Shown: positions 35,249-44,367 of the stretch, in pieces
Position numbering within the stretch: position 1 is the first letter of the stretch
How the letters are laid out: each line of letters opens with the position of its first letter
Translations under genes and position numbers: made by a program
Source: Microvirgula aerodenitrificans DSM 15089
GTDB lineage: Bacteria > Pseudomonadota > Gammaproteobacteria > Burkholderiales > Aquaspirillaceae
DNA length: 64,000 nucleotides
Direction: 5' to 3'
NCBI RefSeq assembly: GCF_000620105.1
Contig: NZ_JHVK01000009.1
Coordinates: 97,620 to 161,619, forward strand
The notes under the pieces: model-generated
Database searches by the model: none
What the model saw: only the letters and a program-made list of their open reading frames with translations
What the model was told of the DNA's origin: nothing

Positions 35249-36124
35249 CTACGCCAGCGCCAGCCACAGGCCGAACGGGACGAACACGATGCTGGCCAGG
35301 TTGCCGATCAGTACGATGGCGGCCATCCGGTCCGGCTCCTGGCGGTAGTGCTCGGCCATCAGGAAATTCAGCACCGCCGGTGGCAGCGAGCCGAACAGAT
35401 AGACCTGTGCGCGCATTGCCGGGTCCAGTTGCAGCAACGGCACCAGCACCGCGGCGGCCAGCAAACCGGTCAGCGGGCACAGCACGGCGCCGAGCAGGCC
35501 GATACGCCAGCCGGACAGCCTGGCATCGACCATGCGTACTCCGAGCGCGAACAGCATCAGCGGGATGGTCACGTCGCCCATCATCTTGATGCCGATCATC
35601 AACGGTTCCGGCAGATGCAGATCGAAAATGCCGAACAGCAGCCCGGCAGCGGTGGCAATCACGATCGGGTTTTTCAGCAGGCCGGTAAAGCGGGTCTGGC
35701 GGCAGAAGACAAAGGCGCCCAGGGTGAAGTGCAGCAGGTTCGACACCACGAACAGCATCACCGAGGCATTGAATCCCTCGCGGCCAAAGGCCAGCAGCGC
35801 CAGCGGCAGGCCCATATTGCCGCAGTTGTTGAACATGGTCGGCGGCAGCAGTGTGCGCGGGCTGATGCCGGCCAGCCGGCTGACCGGCCACGCCAGCAGA
35901 CCGGACAGGACGACGATGCCGATGGCGGCCGGAATCAGTTTCCAGTTCGCCGCCAGATCGAAATCGCGTGCGGCCAGCGCGGAGAACACCAGCATCGGCA
36001 CGCAGATGTCCATATTGATGCGGTTGGTCGCGCTCATGTCCGGGCGGGCACGGCGGCCGTACAGCCAGCCGATCAGGATCATCAGCAGGACGGGAAGGAT
36101 GATGGTGACGATGCGGACAAGCAT
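35249..36124 (-). CDS. AEC-family (auxin efflux carrier-like) transporter
   Basis: A 291-residue membrane protein with ten hydrophobic segments. VRIVTIILPVLLMILIGWLY, NRINMDICVPMLVFSALAAR and MFNNCGNMGLPLALLAFGRE are the AEC landmarks, the last with the N-N-x-G-N-x-G-L-P-L motif. AEC proteins export or import carboxylates or malate-like anions. ATG at 36124 is chosen because the first helix begins there. Divergent from dsbC with about 110 bases between. Confidence 0.88.
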   Translation of the reverse strand: MLVRIVTIILPVLLMILIGWLYGRRARPDMSATNRINMDICVPMLVFSALAARDFDLAANWKLIPAAIGIVVLSGLLAWPVSRLAGISPRTLLPPTMFNNCGNMGLPLALLAFGREGFNASVMLFVVSNLLHFTLGAFVFCRQTRFTGLLKNPIVIATAAGLLFGIFDLHLPEPLMIGIKMMGDVTIPLMLFALGVRMVDARLSGWRIGLLGAVLCPLTGLLAAAVLVPLLQLDPAMRAQVYLFGSLPPAVLNFLMAEHYRQEPDRMAAIVLIGNLASIVFVPFGLWLALA

Positions 36125-36233
36125 TCGGGCAAGCCAGTTGACGGACCCCGGCATTCTATCCGCGCCGATCCGGTTGTTGTTGTCGGTCGACGCGTCCACA
36201 ATAGCGCGTTTCGAGAACGACCCAAGGATCCCC

Positions 36234-36962
36234 ATGCGCAAGCTTCGTACCCTGGCCACTGCCCTGATGTTCATCCCGCTGTTCGCCTGCGCGGTGGAAG
36301 GCGATGGCAATACGGCGGCGGTGAAGAAATCGTTCGAGCAGAAATTCCCGCAGCGGGAAGTGCAGTCGGTCAGTGCGTCGCCGGTCAAGGGCGTGTACGA
36401 AGTGGTGCTGGCCGGCCGCCAGATTGTCTACACCGACGCCAAGGTCACCCATCTGTTCGTCGGCGACCTGATCGACGTGCAGAACAAGAAAAGCCTGACC
36501 GAAGAGCGCATGGCTGCGCTGAGCAAGGTCAACTGGGCCGATCTGCCGCTGGAACTGGCGATCAAGGACGTGCGCGGCGACGGCAGCCGCAAGCTGGCGG
36601 TGTTCTCCGATCCGGACTGCCCGTTCTGCAAGCGGCTGGAACGCGACAGCCTGCCGGGTCTGAACAACGTCACCATCTACACCTTCCTGCTGCCGCTGAC
36701 CGAGCTGCACCCGGACGCGATGAACAAGTCGAAGAAGATCTGGTGCAGCAAGGACCGGCTGGCGAGCTGGACCGGCGTCATGCGCGACGGCAAGGCGCTG
36801 ACCGGCGACGGCAACTGCGATACCGCCGCACTGGACCGCATCCAGGCGCTGGGCAAGAAGCTGGGCGTGACCGGTACGCCGGCGCTGGTGTTCGGCAATG
36901 GCCAGCTGGTGGCCGGTGCGATCCCGCGCGACGACATCGACAAGCTGCTGTCGAGCAAGTAA
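36234..36962 (+). CDS. dsbC: thiol:disulfide interchange protein DsbC
   Basis: A 242-residue periplasmic disulfide isomerase. Signal peptide MRKLRTLATALMFIPLFACA, an N-terminal dimerisation domain (residues 25-85), a linker helix and a thioredoxin domain with active site C129-PF-C132 (FSDPDCPFCKRLER), cis-Pro loop TGTPALVF and a second Cys pair (KIWCSKD, DGNCDTA). It would reshuffle wrong disulfides of exported proteins, kept reduced by DsbD. A strong terminator follows. Confidence 0.94.
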   Translation: MRKLRTLATALMFIPLFACAVEGDGNTAAVKKSFEQKFPQREVQSVSASPVKGVYEVVLAGRQIVYTDAKVTHLFVGDLIDVQNKKSLTEERMAALSKVNWADLPLELAIKDVRGDGSRKLAVFSDPDCPFCKRLERDSLPGLNNVTIYTFLLPLTELHPDAMNKSKKIWCSKDRLASWTGVMRDGKALTGDGNCDTAALDRIQALGKKLGVTGTPALVFGNGQLVAGAIPRDDIDKLLSSK

Positions 36963-36980
36963 GCATCCGCACATCAAGAA

Positions 36981-37012
36981 ACCGTCCGGGGTTGCCCCGG
37001 ACGGTTTTTTTT
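36981..37012 (+). terminator. intrinsic terminator of dsbC
   Basis: Arms ACCGTCCGGGG and CCCCGGACGGT with a TTG loop, then a run of eight T. The T-run reaches the stop of the convergent recombinase gene. Confidence 0.92.
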
Positions 37013-38162
37013 ACTCCTTGTCCGTCGACCGGCGCATCTTCAGCGCCTGGGTGGCGGCGTGGCGGGCGTCGTCTTCGCTGTGCAGGTATTTGCGCGTGGT
37101 CTGGATGCTGGCGTGGCGCAGGTTCTGGCTGACGACCAGCAGCGGCACGCCGGCATCGAGCTGGTGCGAGGCCGAGGTGTGCCGCAACCAGTGGGTCGAG
37201 GCCGCTTCCAGCCGGCTGGCCAGATGGCGGTCATGGCTGCGGAACAGTGCGGCAGCGCGCAGGAACACCTGCTTGACGATCAGGTAGATCGCCGTCGGCG
37301 TCAGTGTGGTGTACTGGCCGCGCCCGATCACCCGGCACACCAGCGGTGTGGCCTCGCCCGGCAGCGGCAGCGGCGACAGGCCGAGGTGGCCGCGATAGCG
37401 TGCGAGCGCAGCGAGCAGGTCCTCGCTGACCGGGATGTCCCCGATCTTGTTGCCCTTGCCGAGCACCCGCCACCACCACAGCCCGTTGCGCTGGAAAATG
37501 TCGCCCATGGTGGCGCGCGCGACTTCCGAGCGGCGGACGCCGGACAGGTACAGCAGGTGGAACAGCCAGCGCGCGCGTTCGTAGTGTCGCTGCTCGCGCT
37601 CGGTTTCCATCGGCAGTTTCTCCAGGCTGTCGAGAACCGCCTCCCATACCTCGTGCTCGAAATAGCGCTCCAGCGGTGCATCGGCCATGACGCCGCGTGA
37701 CTTGCGCCGCGACAGCGCCAGCGGATTGGCGTCCAGATAACCGGCGTCGTACAGGTATTTGAACATCGCACCGAGAATGACCAGCGCCTGCTTGATGCTG
37801 GACGGCTTCAGCGGACCGGTGAACGGCTTCCAGTCCGGATGGTCCTGCGGCCGGGCCGGGCCGGTCCATTGCGCTGCCGGCTGCGGATTGGCCAGAAAGC
37901 GCTGGTAGTCGAGCAGGTCCTCGCGGCGCAGCGTGCGCAGCTCGCGGCCGCGGTCCTGCGCCCACAGCAGCAGACGGCGCGATTCCTTGCGATAGTTGGT
38001 CAGGGTATGCGGCGAGTCCTCGAACTCGCGCAGCCAGGTGATGATGGCGGCGACGTCGTCGCGGGCTTCGATCAGCAGCGGCCGCTGGGCGCCTGCACGC
38101 GGGTCGTCGGTCACGACGGACCGGCGGCCATCGCCGGGCAGCAGCGATGGCGGGCGGCTCAT
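37011..38162 (-). CDS. tyrosine recombinase/integrase
   Basis: A 383-residue phage-integrase-family recombinase. An N-terminal SAM-like core-binding domain (ITWLREFEDSPHTLTNYRKE to KYLYDAGYLDANPL) precedes the catalytic domain: Arg in YLSGVRRSEVARATM, Lys in GKGNKIGDIPV, His-x-x-Arg in THWLRHTSASH, His in QNLRHASIQTT and nucleophile Tyr in TRKYLH. All catalytic residues are present. Its start overlaps the stop of the KfrA-like gene (ATGA), so the two are coupled. It is not beside a tRNA and no att repeats are seen. This may be a stable chromosomal recombinase pair rather than part of a mobile element. Confidence 0.9.
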   Translation of the reverse strand: MSRPPSLLPGDGRRSVVTDDPRAGAQRPLLIEARDDVAAIITWLREFEDSPHTLTNYRKESRRLLLWAQDRGRELRTLRREDLLDYQRFLANPQPAAQWTGPARPQDHPDWKPFTGPLKPSSIKQALVILGAMFKYLYDAGYLDANPLALSRRKSRGVMADAPLERYFEHEVWEAVLDSLEKLPMETEREQRHYERARWLFHLLYLSGVRRSEVARATMGDIFQRNGLWWWRVLGKGNKIGDIPVSEDLLAALARYRGHLGLSPLPLPGEATPLVCRVIGRGQYTTLTPTAIYLIVKQVFLRAAALFRSHDRHLASRLEAASTHWLRHTSASHQLDAGVPLLVVSQNLRHASIQTTRKYLHSEDDARHAATQALKMRRSTDKE

Positions 38163-39136
38163 GCCGGTGTTCCGTCATCGGACGCGTATTCGGTCCGCAG
38201 TCGTACCAGTTGCTGCTCCAGTGCCGCTTCGCGTGCGGCCTGTCGCTGCTCGCGCGCAGTGGCATCAAGCAGCCGCGCTTCCAGCTCGGCCTGGCGGGCC
38301 AGCTGCGCTTCGGCGCGCGCTTCCAGCAGGGCGCGTTCGCGTTCGCTGCCAAGCAGCCGCTCGTGCCAGTGGGTCTGTGCGCTGGCCAGTTCCTGGCGCA
38401 GATCGGCGATCAGGACATCCTGGCGCTTTTTTTCCTGCTCGTGTTCGAGCCGCTCGCGATCGGCCTGCTCGTACAGCATGGCACGCAGCCCTTCCAGCCG
38501 TTCATAGGCCAGCGCCTCGCGCTTCTCGCCATCGGTCACCGCCAGCGCCAGACGCTGTTCCGCCTGCCGTTCCTGCTCGGCCAGGGCGTCGGCGTGTCGC
38601 TGGGCGGCCGTCTGCAACTGTCCGGACAGGGTGTCGTGGTCGCGGCGGGCACGGTCCAGCGCGGCTTCCAGTTCCGCTACCTGCTGTGCCAGTCGTTCGC
38701 CGGCCTGTTGCTGTGCCAGCAGGGCGTCCTGCACGCGGGCCAGTTCTGCCTGCGCCTGCTGCCGGGCCGCGTCGGTATCGAGCAGCGCCGCTTCCTGGCG
38801 GGCGAACTCGCCGCGCAGGGCGTCGAGCTCGGCGCTGACTTCCTGTCGCAGTGTGTCGAGCTGGCGTTCCGCCTGCTCGCAGGCAGTCTGCCACAGCGTG
38901 TCCATGGCATCGCCGAGCACACCGGGCCAGTCCGGCCGGCGGGTGCTGGACGACACCCGGGCCAGGAACCACTGGCGCCAGGCCCGCAGCTCATTGTTGA
39001 TGGTGGTGTTGGAGCCGGTGCCGAGGCGCTCGCGCACATTGACCACCGTGGGCCAGGTGCCTTCGGCCACCAGTTGCTGGGCAGTGGCGCGAATGCGCGA
39101 GGCAATATCGCTGGAGGGCATGGCGGGCAGGGTCAT
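38159..39136 (-). CDS. KfrA_N-type DNA-binding coiled-coil protein
   Basis: A 325-residue protein. Residues 1-115 (SDIASRIRATAQQLVAEGTW, VNVRERLGTGSNTTINNELR, AWRQWF) are the plasmid KfrA N-terminal DNA-binding domain; the rest is one long coiled coil rich in Gln, Glu, Arg and Ala (residues 90-315). KfrA proteins bind DNA and polymerise through the coiled coil, aiding plasmid stability. Here it is chromosomal and translated together with a tyrosine recombinase. ATG at 39121 is an alternative start; neither has a clear ribosome site. Confidence 0.85.
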   Translation of the reverse strand: MTLPAMPSSDIASRIRATAQQLVAEGTWPTVVNVRERLGTGSNTTINNELRAWRQWFLARVSSSTRRPDWPGVLGDAMDTLWQTACEQAERQLDTLRQEVSAELDALRGEFARQEAALLDTDAARQQAQAELARVQDALLAQQQAGERLAQQVAELEAALDRARRDHDTLSGQLQTAAQRHADALAEQERQAEQRLALAVTDGEKREALAYERLEGLRAMLYEQADRERLEHEQEKKRQDVLIADLRQELASAQTHWHERLLGSERERALLEARAEAQLARQAELEARLLDATAREQRQAAREAALEQQLVRLRTEYASDDGTPA

Positions 39137-39292
39137 GGCGGGGCGGAAGACGGAATCGGGATGAACGAATTGTACGTTATTTAATGAGCGACATGATTTT
39201 CGTTACCCGGGCCGGCGGTGCCCGTCTGACCTGGCGCAGGCATTGCGCAGCCCGTTGCTGCCAAGGTCGCTGTTTGCGGCGACAATGCGCGG

Positions 39293-40282
39293 ATGACAAC
39301 ACTCTGCATCCTGTACGCCGGTGGCACCATCGGCATGGTGCCGGGCAAGCAGGGCCTCGAGCCCCGTCCCGGCGTGATGAATGCGGCGCTGGCACCGCTG
39401 ATTCCGGCCGGCATCGACTGGGAACTGGTCGAATATGCGCCGCTGATCGATTCGTCGAACGCGGCGCCGGCCGACTGGGGGCGGCTGGCGGCTGACCTGG
39501 CTGCACGCCGTGAGCGCTACGACGGCTTTGTCGTGCTGCATGGCACCGACACGCTGGCGCACACTGCCTCCGCGCTGGCCTTTCTGCTGCCGGGCTTCGG
39601 CAAGCCGGTGGCGGTGACCGGCTCGATGCGGCCGCTGTTCGAGCCCGGCTCGGACGCGCCGGCCAATGTGGCGCTGGCGATCGCTGCCGCCAGCCACGAC
39701 CGGCTGGCCGAAGTGGTGGTGCCGTTTGCCGGGCGGGTATGGCGCGGCTGCCGGGTCCGCAAGGCCGACAGCGCCAGTGATGACGCCTTTGTCGCCCCGA
39801 ATGATGCCCCGCTGTACGCCGACGGACGGTGGTTTCCCGAACGCCTGCTCGCGGTGGACGCCGCCGGTTTCCGGCCGCGCGCGACCCGGCTCGACCGGGA
39901 TGTGGCGCTGATCTGGCTGGCGCCCGGCGCCACCGTGACCGCCGCCGCGCAAACGCTGGCGCTGCCCGGGCTGGCCGGCGCGGTGCTGGTCGGCTATGGC
40001 GCCGGCAACGTGCCGGACCGGCTGGCGCCAGCACTGGCACAGGCTGCCGCCCGCGGTGTGGTGCTGGCCAGCGTGACCCAGGCCTGGCGGGGCGGGGTTG
40101 CCCCCGGCTGCTACGCGGCCAGTGCCGCGCTGGCCGCTGCGGGTGCGGTGCCATGCGGCGACATGACGCCGGAAGCGGCCCTGGCCAAACTGACCGTGCT
40201 GCTGTCCGACCTGGACGATGCGGGCGCGGTGCGGGCGGCAATGGCTGCCGTGGCCTGCGGCGAACGCCGGGCCGATGCCTGA
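39293..40282 (+). CDS. L-asparaginase
   Basis: A 329-residue type I/II bacterial asparaginase. First catalytic Thr is in LYAGGTIGMVPG; VVLHGTDTLAHTASALAFLL is the second conserved block with Thr-Asp; MRPLFEPGSDAPANVALAIA and VGYGAGNVPDRLAPAL are further motifs. No signal peptide, so cytoplasmic. Hydrolyses Asn to Asp and ammonia. The KDTLAYTA-type second Thr-Asp motif is intact. Stands alone, divergent from the KfrA-like gene. Confidence 0.92.
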   Translation: MTTLCILYAGGTIGMVPGKQGLEPRPGVMNAALAPLIPAGIDWELVEYAPLIDSSNAAPADWGRLAADLAARRERYDGFVVLHGTDTLAHTASALAFLLPGFGKPVAVTGSMRPLFEPGSDAPANVALAIAAASHDRLAEVVVPFAGRVWRGCRVRKADSASDDAFVAPNDAPLYADGRWFPERLLAVDAAGFRPRATRLDRDVALIWLAPGATVTAAAQTLALPGLAGAVLVGYGAGNVPDRLAPALAQAAARGVVLASVTQAWRGGVAPGCYAASAALAAAGAVPCGDMTPEAALAKLTVLLSDLDDAGAVRAAMAAVACGERRADA

Positions 40283-40376
40283 AGCAGGCGACCCCCGTCG
40301 GCCGTTTCCCTTTAAAATTCGCATCCGGGCCGCCATCTACCGTTGCGGTGGCCCATGATGATCAGACAGGACCGTA

Positions 40377-40598
40377 ATGAATCAGACTTTTACCCTTTCC
40401 GGCGAATACATCGCCTTGTGCGACCTGCTGAAAGTATGTGGCGTGGTCGATTCCGGTGGCGCAGGCAAGCTGCTGGTGGCGCAGGGTGACGTTCGCGTCG
40501 ACGGACAGGTCGAACTGCGCAAGACCTGCAAGATCCGCGCCGGTCAGCGGGTCAGCGGTGACGGCTTCTCGATCCGGGTCGAGGGCGCCACGGCGTGA
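40377..40598 (+). CDS. S4-domain RNA-binding protein (YbcJ-like)
   Basis: A 73-residue single S4 domain: EYIALCDLLKVCGVVDSGGA, then GKLLVAQGDVRVDGQVELRK and RAGQRVSGDGFSIRV. Related to E. coli YbcJ and to RNA-binding S4 proteins of 50S maturation. Probably a cytoplasmic RNA binder. Stop overlaps the GTG start of the next gene. Confidence 0.88.
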   Translation: MNQTFTLSGEYIALCDLLKVCGVVDSGGAGKLLVAQGDVRVDGQVELRKTCKIRAGQRVSGDGFSIRVEGATA

Positions 40599-40780
40599 AT
40601 CCCGTGGTCGACGATCCGGAACCCTTGCCGCCGGAACCGCCTGGCGACAATGAATGCTGCGAGTCCGGCTGTGAGCGCTGCGTGTGGACCGTCCATGCCG
40701 AGGCGATGGATGCATGGCGGGCCGCGCATGCGGAATGGAAGCTGCGCGAACTGGAGCGTGAACTGCAGGCCGGCGAGTGA
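40595..40780 (+). CDS. oxidoreductase-like N-terminal domain protein
   Basis: A 61-residue protein starting GTG at 40595 (overlap GTGA with the S4 gene). EPLPPEPPGDNECCESGCER, CVWTVHAEAMDAWRAAHAEW matches the small oxidoreductase-like domain (PF09791): PPxPPxP, CCxxGCxxCVW. The four Cys probably bind a metal or cluster. Function not established. Confidence 0.85.
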   Translation: MNPVVDDPEPLPPEPPGDNECCESGCERCVWTVHAEAMDAWRAAHAEWKLRELERELQAGE

Positions 40781-40846
40781 CGGCGCTTTCGTCGTCATGC
40801 CCGGCGCTGTTAACATGTTGATCTTTACGCCCTTCACCCTGGCCGC

Positions 40847-41704
40847 ATGATTCCCCTCGACCTGCATTGCCACTCCACCGCCTCGGACGGCGCCCTGAGC
40901 CCGACCGATCTGGTGACGCGCGTCGCCGGTCGTGGCGGACGCGTGCTGGCGCTGACCGATCACGACTGCACCGCAGGCCTGGCCGAGGCGCGCGCGACGG
41001 CCGCCGCGCACGGCATCCGCTTTATCAATGGCGCGGAAGTCTCGGTGACCTGGCGCAAGCGGACGCTGCATATCGTCGGTCTTGGCATCGATCCTGATTG
41101 CCAGGTTCTGGCCGACGGCCTGTACTCGATCCGCCATGGTCGCGTCGACCGCGCCCGTGAAATGGCGGCTGACCTGATCCGGGTCGGCATCGACGATGCC
41201 TTTGCCGGTGCAATGCGTTTTTGCAGCAATCCGGAAATGATCGGCCGTACCCATTTCGCCCGCTATCTGGTGGAAAGCGGCAAGGCCAAGGACACCCAGC
41301 AGGTGTTCAAGCGCTATCTGGTCGAAGGCAAGCCGGGCTTCGTGCCGTTCGAATGGGCGGCGCTTGGCGATGTGGTCGGCTGGATTCGCGCGGCAGGCGG
41401 CATTGCCGTCATTGCCCACCCGGGTCGCTACAAGATCGGCAAGCGGCTGATGCTCGAACTGGTCGAGGAATTCAAGGCTGCCGGCGGCGAGGGCATCGAG
41501 GTGGTCAGCGGCAGCCATTCGGCCAGCGAGATTCCCCAGTTCGCCCATCTGGCCCGTTCGCAGGAACTGCTGGCGTCCAGCGGCAGCGATTTCCATGCGC
41601 CGGGCGAAGGCGGGCGCGATGTCGGCTATACGCTGCCGTTGCCGGCGGGTTGCGTGCCGGTCTGGGAACGGCTTGGCATCGTTGCCGGCGACTATGAAAA
41701 ATAG
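40847..41704 (+). CDS. PHP-domain phosphatase (RNase AM/YciV-like)
   Basis: A 285-residue PHP metal-dependent phosphoesterase. DLHCHSTASDGALSPTDLVT is the first PHP motif, LALTDHDCTAGLAEA the second, NGAEVSVTWRKRTLHIVGLG the third, VIAHPGRYKI the fourth and SSGSDFHAPGEGG the fifth. This is the YciV-type PHP protein, which in E. coli acts on 3',5'-nucleoside bisphosphates and 5' ends of RNA (RNase AM). Upstream of Sua5-like gene with 53 bases between, so probably one transcript. Confidence 0.9.
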   Translation: MIPLDLHCHSTASDGALSPTDLVTRVAGRGGRVLALTDHDCTAGLAEARATAAAHGIRFINGAEVSVTWRKRTLHIVGLGIDPDCQVLADGLYSIRHGRVDRAREMAADLIRVGIDDAFAGAMRFCSNPEMIGRTHFARYLVESGKAKDTQQVFKRYLVEGKPGFVPFEWAALGDVVGWIRAAGGIAVIAHPGRYKIGKRLMLELVEEFKAAGGEGIEVVSGSHSASEIPQFAHLARSQELLASSGSDFHAPGEGGRDVGYTLPLPAGCVPVWERLGIVAGDYEK

Positions 41705-41757
41705 TCCTGCGGCGGCGCATTCGCACCGTCGTCCCTACTGAATACATACCGAAGAAA

Positions 41758-42390
41758 ATGGCACAGTTCTTTTCCATTCATCCCGAAACGCCGCAAGGAC
41801 GCCTGATCCGCGATGCGGTGAAGATCCTGCGCGAAGGCGGGGTGGTCGCCTATCCGACCGATTCCTGTTATGCGCTGGGCTGCCGGCTGTCCGACAAGCA
41901 GGCGATGGAACGCATCATCGCCATCCGCCAGCTCGACCTGCGCCACCATTTCACCCTGGTCTGTCGCGACCTGTCCGAACTCGGCACCTATGCCAAGGTC
42001 GACAACGCCACCTACCGGCTGCTGAAGGCGGTCACGCCGGGGCCCTATACCTTCATTCTGCAGGCGACAAAGGAAGTACCGCGCCGCACGCTGCACCCGA
42101 AGCGGCAGACCATCGGCCTGCGCGTGCCCGACCATCCGGTCGCGCTGGCGATGCTGGAGGAAATGGGCGAGCCGATCCTGTCCTGCACGCTGATGCTGCC
42201 GGGCGACGACCTGCCACCGACCGATCCGTACGAAATCCGTGACGTGCTGGACAAGCAGCTCGACGCCATCATCGACGGCGGCTACTGCGGCGTGGAGCCG
42301 ACCTCGGTCATCGACCTGACTTCCGGCGCGCCGGAACTGATCCGCGCCGGTGCCGGCAAGCTTGCTGCCTTCGGCCTCAGCGCCGCCTGA
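41758..42390 (+). CDS. L-threonylcarbamoyladenylate synthase-type protein (Sua5/YciO/YrdC)
   Basis: A 210-residue YrdC-like domain protein. AVKILREGGVVAYPTDSCYA, KAVTPGPYTFILQATKEVPR and TIGLRVPDHPVALAML are the nucleotide and carbamoyl-binding motifs; EPTSVIDLT ends the fold. In the YciO subgroup by length and by the PDHPVA motif, so it may be YciO, whose exact reaction differs from TsaC, rather than the tRNA t6A enzyme itself. Located between PHP and a site-2 protease gene, an order seen in several betaproteobacteria. Confidence 0.88.
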   Translation: MAQFFSIHPETPQGRLIRDAVKILREGGVVAYPTDSCYALGCRLSDKQAMERIIAIRQLDLRHHFTLVCRDLSELGTYAKVDNATYRLLKAVTPGPYTFILQATKEVPRRTLHPKRQTIGLRVPDHPVALAMLEEMGEPILSCTLMLPGDDLPPTDPYEIRDVLDKQLDAIIDGGYCGVEPTSVIDLTSGAPELIRAGAGKLAAFGLSAA

Positions 42391-42457
42391 CCCTGTTGCC
42401 CGGCCGGAGCCCGCTCCGGCCGACCCTTGCCAGAACTGACCGTTCGCCGGGAACTCC

Positions 42458-43099
42458 ATGACCGACTACGCCGACCTGATCCAGAAAATCGCCATCTATG
42501 CGCTGCCGGTGCTGTTTGCCATCACCGTGCACGAGGCCGCGCACGCCTATGCGGCCAAACGCTACGGCGACAATACGGCCTTCATGCTCGGGCGCATGAC
42601 GCTGAATCCGCTTAAACACATCGACCCGATCGGCACCGTGCTGCTGCCGATGCTGTCGCTGGCGCTCGGTGGCTTCCTGTTTGGCTGGGCCAAGCCGGTG
42701 CCGGTCAATTTCTCCGCGCTGCGCAACCCGAAGCGGGACATGCGCTATGTGGCGCTGGCCGGTCCGCTGGCCAATCTGCTGATGGCCATCGTCTGGGCGC
42801 TGATGTACAAACTGGCGCTTTATACCGACGGCTATTTCACCGACCCGCTGATGCTGATGGCCTCGGGTGGCGTGGCGATCAACGTCACACTGATGGTGCT
42901 GAACCTGATTCCGATCCCGCCGCTCGATGGCGGGCGCATCCTGGTCAGCCTGCTGCCGCCGCGCCAGGCCTATACCGTGTCGCGCATCGAGCCGTACGGC
43001 ATGTGGATCCTGATTGCGCTGCTGTTTACCGGCGCCCTGTCGGTGATCATGCGACCGTTCCAGGCACTGCTCTATAGTTTCCTCAACCTGTTCATCTGA
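42458..43099 (+). CDS. site-2 protease family (M50) membrane metalloprotease
   Basis: A 213-residue inner-membrane protease with five or six hydrophobic segments. HEAAHAYAAKRYGDNTAFML carries the zinc motif HExxH, with NLIPIPPLDGGRILVSLLPP the Asp motif (LDGGR). GPLANLLMAIVWALMYKLAL is a typical transmembrane segment with N-x-x-M. It lacks PDZ domains, so it is the short M50B type; substrate unknown. GGGAAC precedes the start; trpS follows 26 bases later. Confidence 0.9.
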   Translation: MTDYADLIQKIAIYALPVLFAITVHEAAHAYAAKRYGDNTAFMLGRMTLNPLKHIDPIGTVLLPMLSLALGGFLFGWAKPVPVNFSALRNPKRDMRYVALAGPLANLLMAIVWALMYKLALYTDGYFTDPLMLMASGGVAINVTLMVLNLIPIPPLDGGRILVSLLPPRQAYTVSRIEPYGMWILIALLFTGALSVIMRPFQALLYSFLNLFI

Positions 43100-43124
43100 C
43101 CCGCAAAGAGAGTCTCCTCCCTTC

Positions 43125-44327
43125 ATGTACCCCGAACGCGTTCTATCGGGCATGCGCCCGACCGGCAGCCTGCACCTTGGCCATTATCATGGCGCCCTGA
43201 AAAACTGGGTGCGGCTGCAGTCCGAGTACGAGTGCCTGTTTTTCGTTGCCGACTGGCATGCGCTGACCACCAGCTACGAGGATCCGTCGATCATCGGCCG
43301 CAGCACCTGGGACATGGTCATCGACTGGCTTGCCGCCGGCGTGGACCCGTCGCGGGCCACGCTGTTCATCCAGTCGCGGGTACCGGAACACGCCGAGCTG
43401 CATTTGCTGCTGTCGATGATCACGCCGCTGTCGTGGCTGGAACGGGTGCCGACCTACAAGGACCAGATCGAAAAACTGTCGCACAAGGATCTCGGCACCT
43501 ACGGCTTCCTCGGCTATCCGCTGATGCAGTCGGCCGACATCCTGATCTATCGCGCGACCTTCGTGCCGGTCGGCGAGGACCAGATCCCGCATATCGAGAT
43601 TACCCGCGAAGTCGCCCGCCGCTACAACCATATCTACGGGCGCGAAGCCGGCTTCGAAGAGAAGGCCGAGGCCGCCATCCGCAAGATGGGGCCGAAGCGC
43701 GGCAAGCTGTACGAGGAACTGCGCACCCGCTACCTGCAGGACGGTGACGAGGAAGCGCTGGAATCGGCGCGCGCGCTGCTGGCCGATACGCAGAACCTGA
43801 GTCATGGCGACCGCGAACGGCTGTTCGGCTTCCTGGAAAACAAGGGCAAGGTGATCCTGGTCGAGCCGCAGACGCTGCTGACCGAGGCTAGCCGGCTGCC
43901 GGGCCTGGACGGACAGAAAATGTCGAAGAGCTACGGCAACGGCATCTTCCTGCGCGAAGAACCGGACAGCGTCGGCCGCAAGATCCGCTCGATGCCGACC
44001 GATCCGGCCCGCGTGCGCCGCACCGACCCGGGTACGCCGGAGAAATGCCCGGTCTGGCAATTGCACCAGGTCTACTCGACCGACACGACCCGTACCTGGG
44101 TCCGCGAAGGCTGTACCAGCGCGGGGATCGGCTGTCTGGACTGCAAGCAGCCGGTGATCGATGCCGTGCTGGCCGAGCAGCAGCCGATGTTCGAGCGCGC
44201 GCAGCCGTATCTGGATGACCCGTCGCTGGTGCGCAGCATTGTCGCCGACGGCTGCGAACGGGCACGCAAGCTGGCGCAGGACACCATGCGCGACGTGCGC
44301 GAGGCCATGGGTCTGGGCTACCAGTAA
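43125..44327 (+). CDS. trpS: tryptophanyl-tRNA synthetase
   Basis: A 400-residue class I synthetase. HIGH-like motif TGSLHLGHYHGALKNW near residues 13-28, and KMSKS in DGQKMSKSYGNGIFL near residue 266. WLERVPTYKDQIEKLSHKDL and YPLMQSADILIYRATFVPVG are TrpRS landmarks. About 65 residues longer than E. coli TrpRS owing to inserts in the second half, as in several Neisseriales/betaproteobacterial forms. Charges tRNA-Trp in the cytoplasm. scpA follows. Confidence 0.95.
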   Translation: MYPERVLSGMRPTGSLHLGHYHGALKNWVRLQSEYECLFFVADWHALTTSYEDPSIIGRSTWDMVIDWLAAGVDPSRATLFIQSRVPEHAELHLLLSMITPLSWLERVPTYKDQIEKLSHKDLGTYGFLGYPLMQSADILIYRATFVPVGEDQIPHIEITREVARRYNHIYGREAGFEEKAEAAIRKMGPKRGKLYEELRTRYLQDGDEEALESARALLADTQNLSHGDRERLFGFLENKGKVILVEPQTLLTEASRLPGLDGQKMSKSYGNGIFLREEPDSVGRKIRSMPTDPARVRRTDPGTPEKCPVWQLHQVYSTDTTRTWVREGCTSAGIGCLDCKQPVIDAVLAEQQPMFERAQPYLDDPSLVRSIVADGCERARKLAQDTMRDVREAMGLGYQ

Positions 44328-44367
44328 TCACGGGGGCCGGCGTGCACGCCGGCCGGGAGGAGAAGTC

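Noticed and set aside
34811..37132. 773-codon open frame on the plus strand
   Set aside because: It runs through four real genes in other frames, including dsbC, without any domain and with Arg/Gln/His-rich composition.
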